From Echinarachnius parma (lineage: Eukaryota; Echinodermata; Echinoidea; Clypeasteroida; Echinarachniidae): 64,000 bases of DNA. Positions 10,940 through 21,540 of the stretch are shown here, in pieces (the stretch's first letter is position 1; the number at the start of each line of letters is the position of its first letter). The position numbers and the translations under genes were made by a program. The notes beneath the pieces are model-generated. The model saw nothing but the letters and a program-made list of their open reading frames with translations. It was not told the origin of the DNA and made no database searches. Location of the stretch: assembly GCA_037951105.1 (NCBI GenBank), contig JBAMJV010003121.1, positions 310,001-374,000 on the forward strand. The letters are read 5' to 3'.

Positions 10940-12427
10940 TTTGCTATGGAAGAAGCTTAATAAGAAGAATCATGCAGTATTTTTAGATTTTGCAAAGGCA
11001 TTCGACGTCATGCCTCAAGATGTTTTACTGCATAAATTATCATCTCAATATAAAATATCTGGCAATGTATGTCAATTGTTTAAATCATTTTTATATGGTC
11101 GTAAACAAAGAGTAATACAAAGGTTTTCAGTCATCTTGGCACCCCGTAACTTCCGGGGTACCCCAAGGTAGTGTTCTAGGTCCATTGCTGTTTAATTTGT
11201 TTATATACATGATATGTTAACTTTTATTGAATCAGTGTGCTTTATTTGCAGACGACACTCTCATTTATAGGATTATAGGAACTATTGATGATGAACGTGT
11301 ATTACAACGAGACTTAAATTGTATATCAGAATGGTGTATTCAAAATAAAATGAAACTTAACGCTGCCAAATGTAAGGTTATGCGTATTACAAGATGTAAA
11401 CAGCCAAATGTACCCTAACTATTATATGAATGACTCCAAATTAGAAGTTGTATCTAAATTTAAATATCTTGGAATTATTTTAAATAATAAGTTGTCATGG
11501 GACGATCATGTCAATTATGTAGTGCTTCGAGCAAACAAGATGGTTGGATTCATATTTAGTGTCGCAAGACATCTTCCTTCTAAGGCTTTGCTTGCCTTGT
11601 ACAAAAGTATAGTTTTACCTATACTAGAATATGGTCAACCCGTTTGGTATTTGTATCTAAAGAAGCATATTGATGCAATTGAAAAGGTACAGCGCCGTGC
11701 AACGAGACAAATCCTCAAACAAAGAAGGATGGACATGTCATATGACGAGCGCCTCAAAACACTCCGCTGGCATACACTTGAAGTGAGAAGGATTTTTCTT
11801 CTCATTTGCTACTTTATAAAGGCACTGTTTTTTTATAATAAGATGCGACGTAGTCAAGTTAAACATACAAGTAAATGTACGGCATACGGAAACAGTGAAG
11901 TTCCGCCACCTTCGTGCTTGGACACAAAGCATGCATTGTTCAGCTCTAATTTCTAAACCAGTTTCCGCGCATTTGGGAAAACCTACCCGAATCGCTGAAG
12001 ACTAGTACTGGGGTGGTGGAACTTTCACTAACTGCTTGGATTTTTCAATTACGCCGCCATTTATTTGTTAATAATTAGCTAAGCGTCACCCGAGTAGCTC
12101 CGCCTCTCGCATTTATAACACACAGAGACGGAGCCATTTGGGTCGCGTGTATACGATTGTATTTGTATTGCATTTGCATTTTTTTTCTTTCAGAGTTTCA
12201 GTACTGATTTTGTTTATTTTTTATTAATGAATGTTTTTGTAACTATTATGATTCCTCATTGTACTGTTATATTTATGTAGGTCACATGAACTGGGAAAGA
12301 TGACCATGGGGTTAGAGTTATTCAGTAAATCTTTTTCTTTCCCTGGCATTTATGTGACCGTTTCTTTATACCTTGTATGATGTTTGTTTTTGTATGTTTC
12401 ATTTGTCGAATAAATAATAATAATAAT
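10940..12427 (+). pseudogene. Decayed non-LTR retrotransposon (reverse transcriptase, 5' truncated)
   Basis: Broken frames together give the second half of a LINE reverse transcriptase. They run AVFLDFAKAFD (10974-11006), then a GVPQGS-equivalent region with a frameshift (11155-11200), then the catalytic-type ALFADDT (11239-11259). The thumb-like FKYLGIILNNKLSWDDH follows (11459-11509), then the tail WENLPESLK with QLRRHL (11968-12057). A 3' UTR and an (AAT)n tail at 12411-12426 follow. Family knowledge places this in the Jockey/CR1/L2-like group with simple 3' tails. Frameshifts and stops show that it is dead. It lies just beyond exon 12666-12767 of the minus-strand gene, possibly in its intron. 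Confidence 0.85.
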
Positions 12428-12665
12428 GCACACAAATCTTAGCAGAAACGGTAAAGCAACTCAAAAGTTATGATAGATTGAATTTTGTTCCGATTATGTG
12501 TATTGTTCGTAATTGATATTGATCGTGACATAATTTGTGAGCTGCTGTCATTTTGATTTGTACACGTATGAAAAATTTGATACATACTGGAATCAATCCC
12601 GCACATAAAGTGCAAATTGTCCACTCCCTGGGGAGCATTCCAGTCAGGCACCTACGTGAACTTAC

Positions 12666-12767
12666 CGCAGGATCAGCTATCTCGTCGCTCACACGCTGCT
12701 TGTATCTGTTATACGTCTTCTTCTTGGCTAGCATAACCTCTTCATGCTGCATCTTGCGGGCAATTTT
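12666..12767 (-). CDS. MIU-like gene, last recognised exon
   Basis: This exon is 102 nt (34 codons): KIARKMQHEEVMLAKKK through VSDEIADPA. Acceptor atatag, donor gtaagt, phase 0. The gene must continue to lower coordinates, but no further exon was recognised before or inside the LINE at 10940-12427. Confidence 0.6.
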
Positions 12768-13832
12768 CTATATGGTGTAACAAAAATAGAGAGTATGTTC
12801 TTGAAGTGTTGATTAAAGACCAAAAAAGGTACTTGGTTCTACGTGTTTGTTATGCTAAAAATAACCATTAGTTGAATGGGCAAACTACATATATATCAGC
12901 TGTTGATTTAAATATTTGTAAAAAGGAATATTTAATTTTTATTTAAAAAAATGGAAAACAGTTCTATTTTATGCACAAAATGTATTCCTCCTATTCAGCT
13001 TGTAGTACAAATACTATTTAAAGTTTCCTTGCTCTTTAAAGGGAACCAACACTTAACAATACTCCTTTAAAGTCTAACAATTATTAGTTTAAGTAATCCA
13101 TTCCACTAGCAACCATAGAAAATATGTGTTTCCACACATATTTGTATTCAAATTTTATAAGCATAACTACTGCGATCAAACATTCATGGGTCTGCAGAAA
13201 CAGACTAGTTCTTTTGTCAGGAACTTAACCACCTCTTAGGTTCCTAGCAAGTAGATAATAGTCTTCTTCCACAGACCAATGAACACACATTTGGTATGAT
13301 TATGAGTTTTGAAATTATGATCAGGAAATATGTTTTCTTAACTTTTCGTGGCATGGACTACTATTAAATACTATTCTCTTTCACACATTAGAAAAGTATT
13401 ATTGGGAGTTGGTTCCCTGTATCATTCTCTAATTATTACGGGTCATGAGTTGACAGTTATGTTTGTTGTGTGAGTTTACCTCGTCGTGTGCTAGCTGTCT
13501 CTGCTGTTCCTCTGACAGCGTCCTGGGTCTCGATCGCTGTTTCTCCTCGCGCTGTAGCTTCCTTGCTATCATCTGACATAAATCATTCAAAAAGTATAGT
13601 AACCAAACAGATTATGATGTTGACGATGATGTGGGTAATGATGATGATGGTGGTAGTGATGATGATGAGAATGACAGCAACGATGTTGATGATGATTTTC
13701 TGACAGTGTCCTGGGTCTCAATCTCTACTTTTCTTCCTGCTGAAGCTTCCTTGCTATCTATCATCTGAGATCAATCAGAACATACATTGATAGTATTATA
13801 AATCAAACTGAAAATGCTGACGGTGATGTGGT

Positions 13833-13864
<32 letters not shown>

Positions 13865-15310
13865 ATGATGATGAGAATGACAGCAACGATGTTGATGATG
13901 ATTTTCCGACAGCGTCCTGGGTCTCGATAGCTGCTTCTTCTCCTGCTGAAGCTTCACTGCTATCATCTGAGATCAATTGGAACAAATAATAATAGTAATA
14001 GTAGTAGTAATTAAACTGATACTTTAGCTACATGTAATTATGATGTTGATGATGAAGTTGATGGTGGTGGTGGTGGTGGTAGTGATGATGATGAGAATGA
14101 CAGCAACGATGTTGATGATGATTTTCCGACAGCGTCCTGGGTCTCGATAGCTGCTTCTTCTCCTGCTGTAGCTTCCTTGCTATCATCTGAGATCAGTCAG
14201 AACAAACATTGATAGTATTAGAAATCTAAGTGATACTTCTGCTGATTATGATGTGTGTGATGAAGATTAAGAGGAAAGTGATGATGGTGGTGGTGGTGGT
14301 GGTAGTGATTGTGTTAATAATGATAAATTTCACAAGGATACTATTTAATTACCAAGAGTAACACAATTTTAAAATGGCAATACCTTTAATTGATTTGCAT
14401 CAAATCAATACAACTAAACAGACTAGGTTTCTTAATTTGATGTTCACAGAAACACAGAAACTTAACACTCTTACAAAAGTGAATGAAGGAGTTGTCAATT
14501 TGAATAATAAACCCATTTACCTCGCAACTTAATAGAATGCTTAAATGGTCATATACAAATTTTGTTATGGACTGTCGAGTTACCACATTGGGCGCATACA
14601 AAGGAAATGATCAATATCTGTCTGACCATGGCATTATATTTTCTCCCATTTAACCTGGCTCCTACACAGCTGGTTGGCTGGTCAAGTAGCACGCACAATA
14701 GAGGCGATAGATATATATATATCTCAGCAAAGTGAAAATCTGGCCTGAGAGCAACAATAATTTTGTATACGTTTGTATAACAAATTTACCAGGGAATCTG
14801 CGAACATTACTTTAATAAATTTGTAATAAAATGTAGACAAATTTAGGGGAACAGTTCAAAGGTACATCAGACTTCGATATTTCAATACAAGCCGTTTATT
14901 TGGGAAGGGCAAACCATATAATTTTCAAGCAAATAGAATAGGATTTCCTCAGAACTGGGAAAACTCGGCTCCCGTCTCTGAACACGTCTCACAGGAACCG
15001 TGAAAACTTGGTTCCTGTAGTAAATGGGTTAATTAAAAATCTATTTTTTAATCATTGGATAACACCCATCAATGATTGGTATTAACCCGTTCCCTTTGAG
15101 TTTCTGAAATCCCCATAGACTTTGTACCCAAACCACCCGGTTCCCGTAGTCAAGGGGTTAACCTCACCTCATCGTGTCGCACTTTAGCAACGGCATCTGA
15201 TTCCTCATCACTATCTTGTGAATTACCCAGTGCAACGGTTAAAGGCTGATGCACCCCGCCGCCGACCGCTCCTACTTGCGATCCTGAAAGATTGTGATTC
15301 GTGGGTTTTG
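12666..15310 (-). CDS. Partial gene: MIU-like ubiquitin-binding helix protein (three exons)
   Basis: Minus-strand exons lie at 15310-15168, 13572-13480 and 12767-12666. They join in phase 0 with good donors (gtgagg, gtaaac, gtaagt) and AG acceptors. The peptide is acidic at first (NSQDSDEESDA). It then has two repeats across exon joints, RHDEMIARKLQREE and AHDEKIARKMQHEE, followed by a basic stretch (LAKKKTYNRYKQR). The pattern D-E-x-x-A-R-x-L-Q-x-E-E matches the 'motif interacting with ubiquitin' helix seen in proteins such as CCDC50/Ymer and some RING ligases. That resemblance is all that supports a role in ubiquitin binding; no orthologue is claimed. Both ends of the gene are missing or unrecognised. 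Exon 13480-13572 has three decayed copies upstream. Confidence 0.6.
12768..13479 (-). other. Intron of the MIU-like gene
   Basis: AT-rich intron sequence; no repeat or exon recognised. Confidence 0.5.
13480..13572 (-). CDS. MIU-like gene, middle exon
   Basis: This exon is 93 nt (31 codons): MIARKLQREE, a basic stretch KQRSRPR, then EEQQRQLAHDE. Acceptor atgtcag, donor gtaaac, both in phase 0. It is the only copy with an intact donor among four related copies. Confidence 0.65.
13600..14320. repeat. (GAT/GGT)n-rich tracts between exon copies
   Basis: Trinucleotide tracts of GAT and GGT (13620-13690, 13825-13900, 14040-14120, 14275-14310) recur once per tandem unit, and probably drove the unit's expansion by slippage or unequal exchange. 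Confidence 0.85.
13690..14260 (-). pseudogene. Three decayed tandem copies of the 13480-13572 exon
   Basis: Copies at about 13700-13770, 13905-13970 and 14125-14190 keep the acceptor (tgatctcag on the minus strand) and the first 60 nt of the exon (MIA.KLQQEEK...RPRTLSE). They then run straight into (GAT)n sequence, so the second half and the donor are lost. The units are 200-220 bp and include intron sequence. One copy has a stop codon (AGTAGA). They lie in the intron upstream of the intact exon. Confidence 0.75.
14321..15167 (-). other. Intron, no gene seen
   Basis: Ordinary AT-rich intron. Several similar phrases (GGTTCCCGTAGTCAAGGGGTTAA at 15140 and relatives near 14990-15030) suggest a small diverged repeat. 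Confidence 0.45.
15168..15310 (-). CDS. MIU-like gene, first recognised exon
   Basis: This exon is 143 nt and enters in phase 1. It encodes a linker ending DSDEESDAVAKVRHDE before a gtgagg donor. The acceptor (ctcccag) is formed at the very edge of the 53-bp minisatellite at 15311-15654, which therefore lies in the preceding intron. Confidence 0.6.
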
Positions 15311-15654
15311 CTGGGAGGGTGGATGCCCAAGAGAAGCTAGCAGCCGCCCAGGCTGCTGGCTGGCTCGGAGGGTGGATGCCCAAGAGAAGCTAGCAGCCGC
15401 CCAGGCTGCTGGCTGGCTCGGAGGGTGGATGCCCAAGAGAAGCTAGCAGCCGCCCAGGCTGCTGGCTGGCTCGGAGGGTGGATGCCCAAGAGAAGCTAGC
15501 AGCCGCCCAGGCTGCTGGCTGGCTCGGAGGGTGGATGCCCAAGAGAAGCTAGCAGCCGCCCAGGCTGCTGGCTGGCTCGGAGGGTGGATGCCCAAGAGAA
15601 GCTAGCAGCCGCCCAGGCTGCTGGCTGGCTCGGAGGGTGGATGCCCAAGAGAAG
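15311..15654. repeat. 53-bp minisatellite (six full units and a partial)
   Basis: The unit GGAGGGTGGATGCCCAAGAG...GGCTGGCTC repeats with period 53 at 15314, 15368, 15421, 15474, 15527, 15580 and 15633, nearly without mismatch. Because 53 is not a multiple of three and one frame contains TAG, it cannot be a coding repeat. It sits in the intron and supplies the polypyrimidine/acceptor of exon 15168-15310. Confidence 0.95.
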
Positions 15655-15703
15655 CTTGTCCTTGTCCTTGTCCTTGTCCTTGTCCTTGTCCTTGTCCTTG
15701 TCC
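15655..15703. repeat. (CTTGTC)n microsatellite
   Basis: Eight perfect hexamers directly abut the minisatellite. Together with 15785-15835 they look like the tail of a tRNA-derived SINE on the minus strand. Confidence 0.95.
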
Positions 15704-15835
15704 TCAAGAACAATGAAGCTAATTGGAAAGAAATAATGGTTAGCATACAACAATACTTGTAATCAAATAAATACACATGTTGAGAATCTGACCCAACCGA
15801 GATTTGAACTCGGATCGCCTGCGTTGAAACATAAT
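15704..15835 (-). mobile_element. tRNA-derived SINE fragment
   Basis: On the minus strand, CGAGTTCAAATCTCGG is a typical tRNA T-arm with a box B (GTTCAAATC). It is followed by about 80 bp of body and a GACAAG repeat tail. The D-arm/box A half is missing, so it is 5' truncated. Confidence 0.55.
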
Positions 15836-15929
15836 AATGAAGACAAACATGAGGATGAAATCAAGTGAGCCCGACACCCCCCTCCCCCACCCCCCTCTCA
15901 TCTGTTCAACCACGCTACGCCACTGACAA

Positions 15930-16400
15930 TACAGAATCGTTAGTAGTCTTGTTTGCAGTCGGATTTGGGATTGACGTCAACAAATACAGAAGGACCTAGT
16001 AAGTAAGTATAAGTAAGTAACTAAGTATACCAAGTTACATGGAAATCACGCTAGCTTCCACATGATTTAGTAAACAACCGCGTCGTTCTGTATTATTTTG
16101 TTTACGTCAATCTCAAATTCGACTGCAAATTAAGCCCGGCGCAGACAGAGCCGACTCGACCCAATCCGACTGGTTTTCAGTCAGGCTATATAGAATCAGT
16201 TTCGCTCAGTCGGAGCCAATTCAACATGTTGAATCGGCATCGAATGACCTCTGACTGGCAGTTGATTGACAAAAAAGGAGTCCTTAGGCAACGCATACTG
16301 AGTTAATCAGGCTGAAAATCAGTCGGATCGGGTCGAGTCGGCTCTGTCTGCGCCGGGCTTAAGACTACAGTAGCTACTCTACGTGTACAACAAGTTACAT
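15930..16400. mobile_element. Inverted-repeat element interrupted by a TTAA element
   Basis: The arm ATACAGAATCG...TTTGCAGTCGGATTTGGGAT / TTGACGTCAA (15930-15985) returns in reverse at 16075-16130 (CGTTCTGTATT...CGACTGCAAA). A relative is at 24768-24835. The smaller TTAA element 16134-16358 lies at its inner right edge. Confidence 0.6.
16134..16358. mobile_element. TTAA-flanked TIR element, family C
   Basis: The element is 225 bp, flanked by TTAA at 16130-16133 and 16359-16362. The TIRs are long: GCCCGGCGCAGACAGAGCCG and its exact reverse complement at the other end, extending to about 45 bp with mismatches. It is non-coding. Confidence 0.85.
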
Positions 16401-16414
16401 AATTGTGTTATAGG

Positions 16415-16452
16415 TGCGGGGGGGGGGGGGGGGGAATGCGTTTTTGCCGCCC

Positions 16453-16480
<28 letters not shown>
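16415..16480. repeat. Poly-G then poly-C tracts
   Basis: A G run (about 16417-16434) is followed 20 bases later by a C run (about 16455-16474). The pair can form a hairpin or a quadruplex/i-motif. Confidence 0.9.
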
Positions 16481-16484
<4 letters not shown>

Positions 16485-16779
16485 GAAAGAGGAGAAGAGT
16501 AGGAAAGAAAAAATTTAATGTATGAGCTAAGACTTTCAAAAATAATTTATACATCTATTTTTAGTTTTCGCGGCGTGCTTCGCGCGCGAACAGATTATAT
16601 CCAAAGACTATAGAAGTACCGACCACTGTACAATCTCAGTTTGCATTCAACAGTTGTATGGTCTGGGGTGAGTGTGGTTGGGCATGAGCCCCTACACACA
16701 AACAAAATCGTGAGCCCCCTTAGGTCTTTGCCCCCCCCCCCCCCCCCCCCCCCCCTCCAATCCAAAACTGCTTCCGGCG

Positions 16780-18190
16780 CGCCTGCCTAATTCCCCTCCT
16801 CGGTGCCTCATCATAATCATGAAATACAATATATTTTGCATAATTATGCTCATTATTATGGCAGTCCTGTATTTGTCTGACGTCAAGAAGTATGTTACAA
16901 AAGCAGTGGCGAACAGTGGTCGGAGAGATGGGGTGAAGGTAGAGGGCCCCCTAATTTCCGGCCTTAAAACATCATTACATGTAATGAATGCAATATAGTG
17001 TGTATTACAATATTGTTCTGTATTTTCTGAGGTCACGACTTCTGTTACCATTAACAGTGGCATAGCGTGTTCGGAAAGCTAGGGAATGGGGGCTCACTTG
17101 ATTTCATCCTCATGCTTTTTCTTTATTATTCGGAGCGAGCCTCCCACCCCCCCCCCCCCCCCCCCCCATCCCTCCCTATCCACTTTTTGACGCATCGTGT
17201 TTGAAATTAAATAATATACAGTTCTTTATTTTCTGACGTCAAGAACTATTTTACTGAAACAGTGCATGTGTACAATTGGCGGTGAGATGGGGTGAAAGTG
17301 AAGGGACTCACTTGATATTTCATCCCCCCTAATTCCCCTTCTTGATGCCTCGTTATGTATATACATGAAATAAATTACATTTTGCATGAAATGTGTACAT
17401 TATTGTACTGTATTTTCTGACGTCACGCTTATGTTACCATAAACAGTGGCATAGCGTGTCCAAAAAGCTAGGGGGAGGGGTGGGGGATCACTTGATAATT
17501 TAATCCCCATCTTTTTCTTTATTATTTGGGGCAAGTGCCCCCCGCCCTTTGTCCCCTCTTTGATGCATTCTCTTTGACATGATATAAAGTACAATTATGA
17601 AGATTATAAAACAGTTCTTTATTTTCTTACGTCACGACTTATGTTACCATAAACAGTGGCGTAGCGTGGTCGGATAGCTAAGGGGTGGGGGCTCACTTGA
17701 TTTCATCCTCATGTTTTTCTTCATTATTTGACGCATCATATTTGAAATGAAATAAAATACAATTATGAAGATTATAAAAGAGTTCTATATGTTCGTACGT
17801 CACGACTTATGTTACCATAAACAGTGCCGTACATTGGTCAGAAAGCTAATGAATGGGGGCTCACTTGATTTCATCCTCATGTTTTTATTTATTATTTGGG
17901 GCAAGTGCCCCCCTTGTCCCCCTTTTGAAACATCATCTTTGAAATTAAATAAAATACAATTATGAAGATTATAATATAATATGTAGTTCTTTATTGTGTT
18001 ACGTCACGACAAACAAAGGCGTAGCGTGGTCGGAAAGCTAGGGGGATGGGGCTCACTTGATATCAGCCCCATATTTTCCTTTATTGTTCTACTCCCCCTT
18101 TTGACGCATCGACTTTGAAATGAAATGAAATACAATTATAAAGGTTAAAATACAGTTCTTCATTTTTTTATGTCAAGAATTATTTGATTG
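16780..18190. repeat. Tandem array, about eight units of 155-210 bp, with CRE-like core
   Basis: Units share ACGTCACGACTTATGTTACC, then AACAGTGGCGTAGCGTGG, a G-rich stretch, CTCACTTGATTTCATCCTCA, a C run and a GAAATAAAATACAATTATGA stretch. The ACGTCA anchor falls near 16878, 17033, 17236, 17415, 17628, 17798, 17998 and 18170. Three units have the full palindrome TGACGTCA. It is non-coding; small open frames are incidental. Confidence 0.85.
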
Positions 18191-18439
18191 AAACTGTGGC
18201 CTAAAAAGTCAAATCCTAATAACCATAAGACTTAGTATATATTCGTTTGAAAAAATGTTTGGGACAAACTTTTAATCCTACAAAAATGTAGCAATTTGGC
18301 TTTAAAATATTTATTCAATAATCTCTTTAAATATTGTTATACTAAAAGGGTTGACATTTGAGGACGCCCTCTTGTGTTAACGACTGTAAAAAAAAAATGA
18401 AAACAGCCCTGTCATAACCCCCCCCCCCCAAAAAAAAAT
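18191..18439. other. No gene seen
   Basis: AT-rich sequence ending in CCTGTCATAACCCCCCCCCC, a phrase that recurs at 21551-21580. Confidence 0.5.
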
Positions 18440-18525
18440 AGTCCCCCCCTAATCAAAATAGCTTAACTTTTTAACAAAAAAGTTTTGAGCAAAATAACTT
18501 GACAGGATTGTTTCTATACACTTAA

Positions 18526-19084
18526 AGGAATAGTTGAGTATTGGTCAAACTTAACTTTAGTAACCAAAACCTGCACCATTACGGCACAAACTAATATTTA
18601 TAACTCCACCATGCTTGAAAAGTATACACAATTACAAACGACAAAGCAAAACCCCTGTTATCATTCAAAAAGAGCCGTTACAACTCAAGAGTCAAATTAA
18701 CTCTAGTCGAGAACTCTAGCGCGAAGAGGTCCTCCTAATACGGGACTGAAAATTAATATTGTTTGTGAACGCTAATTGTGCTTAAAATTATACATATGAT
18801 ACGATACCACCGATTCATTCTCCAATATGTGATCCAACTATCGGTTGGATTAAAAAATCAGTGATTTATGCGCCTCCTCGACCTTTTAAAAGGACCTAGA
18901 ATCTGATACCCGGACGTCAATCACTTTTATATAATATTTTGAAAGCAAATTTCACAACAATGAGAGCATTTGAATGGGAATTATTGTTATTTCCCATGTT
19001 TTTTTTAATGATCTTTCACATGGAATTGAAATTTGGGGGGGGGGGGGGGGGCACTTCGGAAAATACCAATACTCAACGCTCCCT
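18526..19084. mobile_element. TTAA-flanked TIR element, family A copy 2 (nested)
   Basis: The element is 559 bp, with TTAA at 18522-18525 and 19085-19088. It has the same left half as 64-598 (AACTCCACCATGCT, CCTGTTATCATTCAAAAAGA). The middle is replaced after about 18690, and a G run precedes the right end (19034-19051). It splits a copy of the 8398-8719 element, whose joined flanks read CTATACACTTAATGACTAAC; the intact relative has CTACACTTATTGACTAAC. Confidence 0.85.
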
Positions 19085-19120
19085 TTAATGACTAACTTCT
19101 GTGTGAAAATGAGTGAGCAC

Positions 19121-19346
19121 ACGTTTGACCCCCTAACACCTATCTTGACACTTTTCAAGTTTGTTCACGGTTGGCTGAGCACAATTACATGTTGGTAACA
19201 ATATCTGATGTCAATTCATTCAGTAAACTGAATGGATTTTGCAATGTTAGGAGGGTTGAACATAAAAAATTTCCTCCTAAAATTGTGCTCAGCCAACCGT
19301 GAACAAACGTGAAAAGAGTCAAAATAGGTGTGAGGGGGTCAAACGA
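19121..19346. repeat. Inverted repeat with arms of about 65 bp
   Basis: GTTTGACCCCCTAACACCTA...GTTTGTTCACGGTTGGCTGA on the left is matched in reverse on the right (CAGCCAACCGTGAACAAACG...GAGGGGGTCAAAC). It is probably a foldback element. Confidence 0.8.
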
Positions 19347-19374
19347 TGGATGATACAACAACAACAGCACTTAA

Positions 19375-19924
19375 AGGGATAGTTGAGTATTGGTCAAACT
19401 TAACTTTAGTCACCCAAACCTGCACCATTACGGTACTAACTAATAGTTATAACTCCACCATGCTCGAAAAGTATACACAATTACAAATGACTAAGTATAA
19501 CCCCTGTTATCATTTTAAAAGAGCCGTTACAACTCAAAAGGGCCCTCTCTAAAAAACTCATTGGTTTTCGAGCCATTTTTCATACAAAATTGTGCATAAA
19601 TGATGTTTTGTTAAATAATGATTCAATAGAGATATCATCAACAACTTTTTAAATACCTATTTAGATTTTTTTCAAAGTAGTCTATAAGCATTTGTTTACA
19701 TTTTTCTAAAAAGTCAAAATGTCCCCTGGCGTGGAGACTTTTGAATAAAAATATGTCTATGGATATTTCATCCGATTCTGAACCGATTTGATCAAATAAA
19801 GTTTATTCTGTCATTAAAATTGTATGTTCTTTCAAATTTGACAGTCAGTCTCACACAAAATTGTTGTGAAGTGCCCTCTATAGGTTACCAAAACTCAACT
19901 AACCCAGGACAGTGAACTATCCCT
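19375..19924. mobile_element. TTAA-flanked TIR element, family A copy 3
   Basis: The element is 550 bp, with TTAA at 19371-19374 and 19925-19928. It aligns along its whole length with 64-598 and has ends AGGGATAGTTGAGTATTGGT / AACTATCCCT. It is non-coding. Confidence 0.85.
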
Positions 19925-19928
19925 TTAA

Positions 19929-20040
19929 TACGGATCCTATATTTATGGTGGCTCCTAAGGGATACGCAAACGTAAATGTAAACGTAATTATATGGTCATG
20001 CGTCGTGAGGTCGCCTCCTTTTGCGTTACATGCCGTTTTG
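19929..20040. repeat. GTAACGCAAAAGGAGGCGAC repeat, copy 1
   Basis: This copy is in reverse orientation to 23660-23701 plus 24692-24745. It is the uninterrupted version of the site that the 23702-24691 element splits. Related CGTGTCCCTT / GCGTTTGCG words occur at 22785-22915. Confidence 0.65.
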
Positions 20041-20184
20041 GGATTCTGCAGGACAATGTTACAGTTTAGAGCAAATGTTTTCTGAGGAAGACCCCCTACC
20101 CTATCAAAACTGTACATTTTCTGAAAGGAAATTTCCCAAGGAACCCAAATATGCACTCAGAAATAACACTAGGTTTACAGTTAA

Positions 20185-20668
20185 AGGTAAAGGCCAGTTT
20201 TGGAAACGCCCCCCTCTCAAAAAAATGAAATGGAAGCTCTTATTACCAATAATGTGAACGAATATAATTGTACTAATATAGCATTATCCAAATTTGGCCA
20301 AGAAACCGCATACTAATTTATATATTTGCAAAATTATAAATTGATCTAGACCGGATAGATATCGCCAACGCGGAATCGCTCATACACTACGTGTATGACG
20401 ACCACGTTCAATTACACGAGGTGTTCGATATACGGGCTTGTCCCTAGCATGTCGATATCTCCCCCAGCGCTAGCGGCGCGGACAGATCTGAAAGGGCGGT
20501 GGATTTATAAATTTCACAGGCGGATATTGGATTTCTTCCGATATTTCTGTATTTAACGATGCTTAGGTTCGGATTTTACCACACAAGCCCTATTTCAATA
20601 CATATTCAACATTATTGATCAATATAGATGTATTCGGCTACTTTCCCGAAACTGCATGGACTCGGGCT
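20185..20668. mobile_element. TTAA-flanked TIR element, family B copy 2
   Basis: The element is 484 bp, inverted relative to 753-1079, with TTAA at 20181-20184 and 20669-20672. It contains an inner segment (about 20320-20560, CpG-bearing) absent from copy 1, so copy 1 is an internal-deletion derivative or copy 2 carries an insertion. Confidence 0.8.
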
Positions 20669-21540
20669 TTAACTGTTCATATTAACCAAAACATGACATT
20701 TTGTTTACAGTTTAAGAGGTCATTTTTTTTCCTGATAACTTTTTCTAAAGTAGCTCTAGACAAGAAATTATAATGTTTTCATGCAGAGCAGACTTGGACC
20801 TTTACAGCAATATAATATTGTATGGGGTAAATTATTTTTTTGCGGGAGATTTTTAAATTCATACTTCATGCATTTTTTGTTTATAATCAATCATTTTCAC
20901 TTAGTAGGAGCCACTAGATGAATGGAATATAGACATGATAGAGTAAAGCCTAAATATGATGAGCCATAATACGGTTTGATAAGTAAGCTTTAATTTGATA
21001 CCAAATGTGTAGTCTTAAACCTTTTCTTTTTTAAGATATTAACGTTTTTACCAAGAATTCACAAAATGTATCGGTCAAGATTGTGCCCCCATAGAGTCTG
21101 TACAGGAAACCCCCAATTTTCTATGTTTGTGTTGATTTAATAAAAATGTGATGTGGCAAAAACACTTTTCAATCATTTGACATTAAAGTCCAATGTTTTA
21201 GCTTTCATTTGATACCAACATTGTTGCTATACATTTAGTTTTGACAACGTTATTAACGTTTTAAGAAAAATTGCACTTTGAGAGGCAGTTTCCCATAGAC
21301 TTTGTACAGGGGCGCCGCTTCCTGCGCCACCCTCTTGCTCCAACCTTCAAATATTCTGCAAGCATTTTAAAATGATATCAAATTTGTTAAGAAAGGTTTT
21401 CAGGTTAAGAAAATGGTAGCAAAACAACTCAAAATGTAACGGCGCCACCCTATTTGGAGGCGAGTTCATGACACATGACCATAAACGACAATTTTTTTTG
21501 ATTTTGGGGCTCTGAATTAAATCAAGAGAAACAAAACTAA
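20669..21540. other. No gene seen
   Basis: AT-rich sequence. Two phrases recur within it (ATTTGATACCAA near 20995 and 21208; CCCATAGA...TGTACAGG near 21091 and 21292), suggesting an old repeat. No exon is recognised. Confidence 0.45.

Noticed and set aside
12042-12112. Possible separate exon after the LINE stop
   Set aside because: The reading continues the LINE tail (QLRRHL) and then its 3' UTR.
15150-15753. Coding tandem-repeat protein from the 53-bp minisatellite
   Set aside because: Period not divisible by three and a TAG in one frame; splice acceptor places it in the intron.
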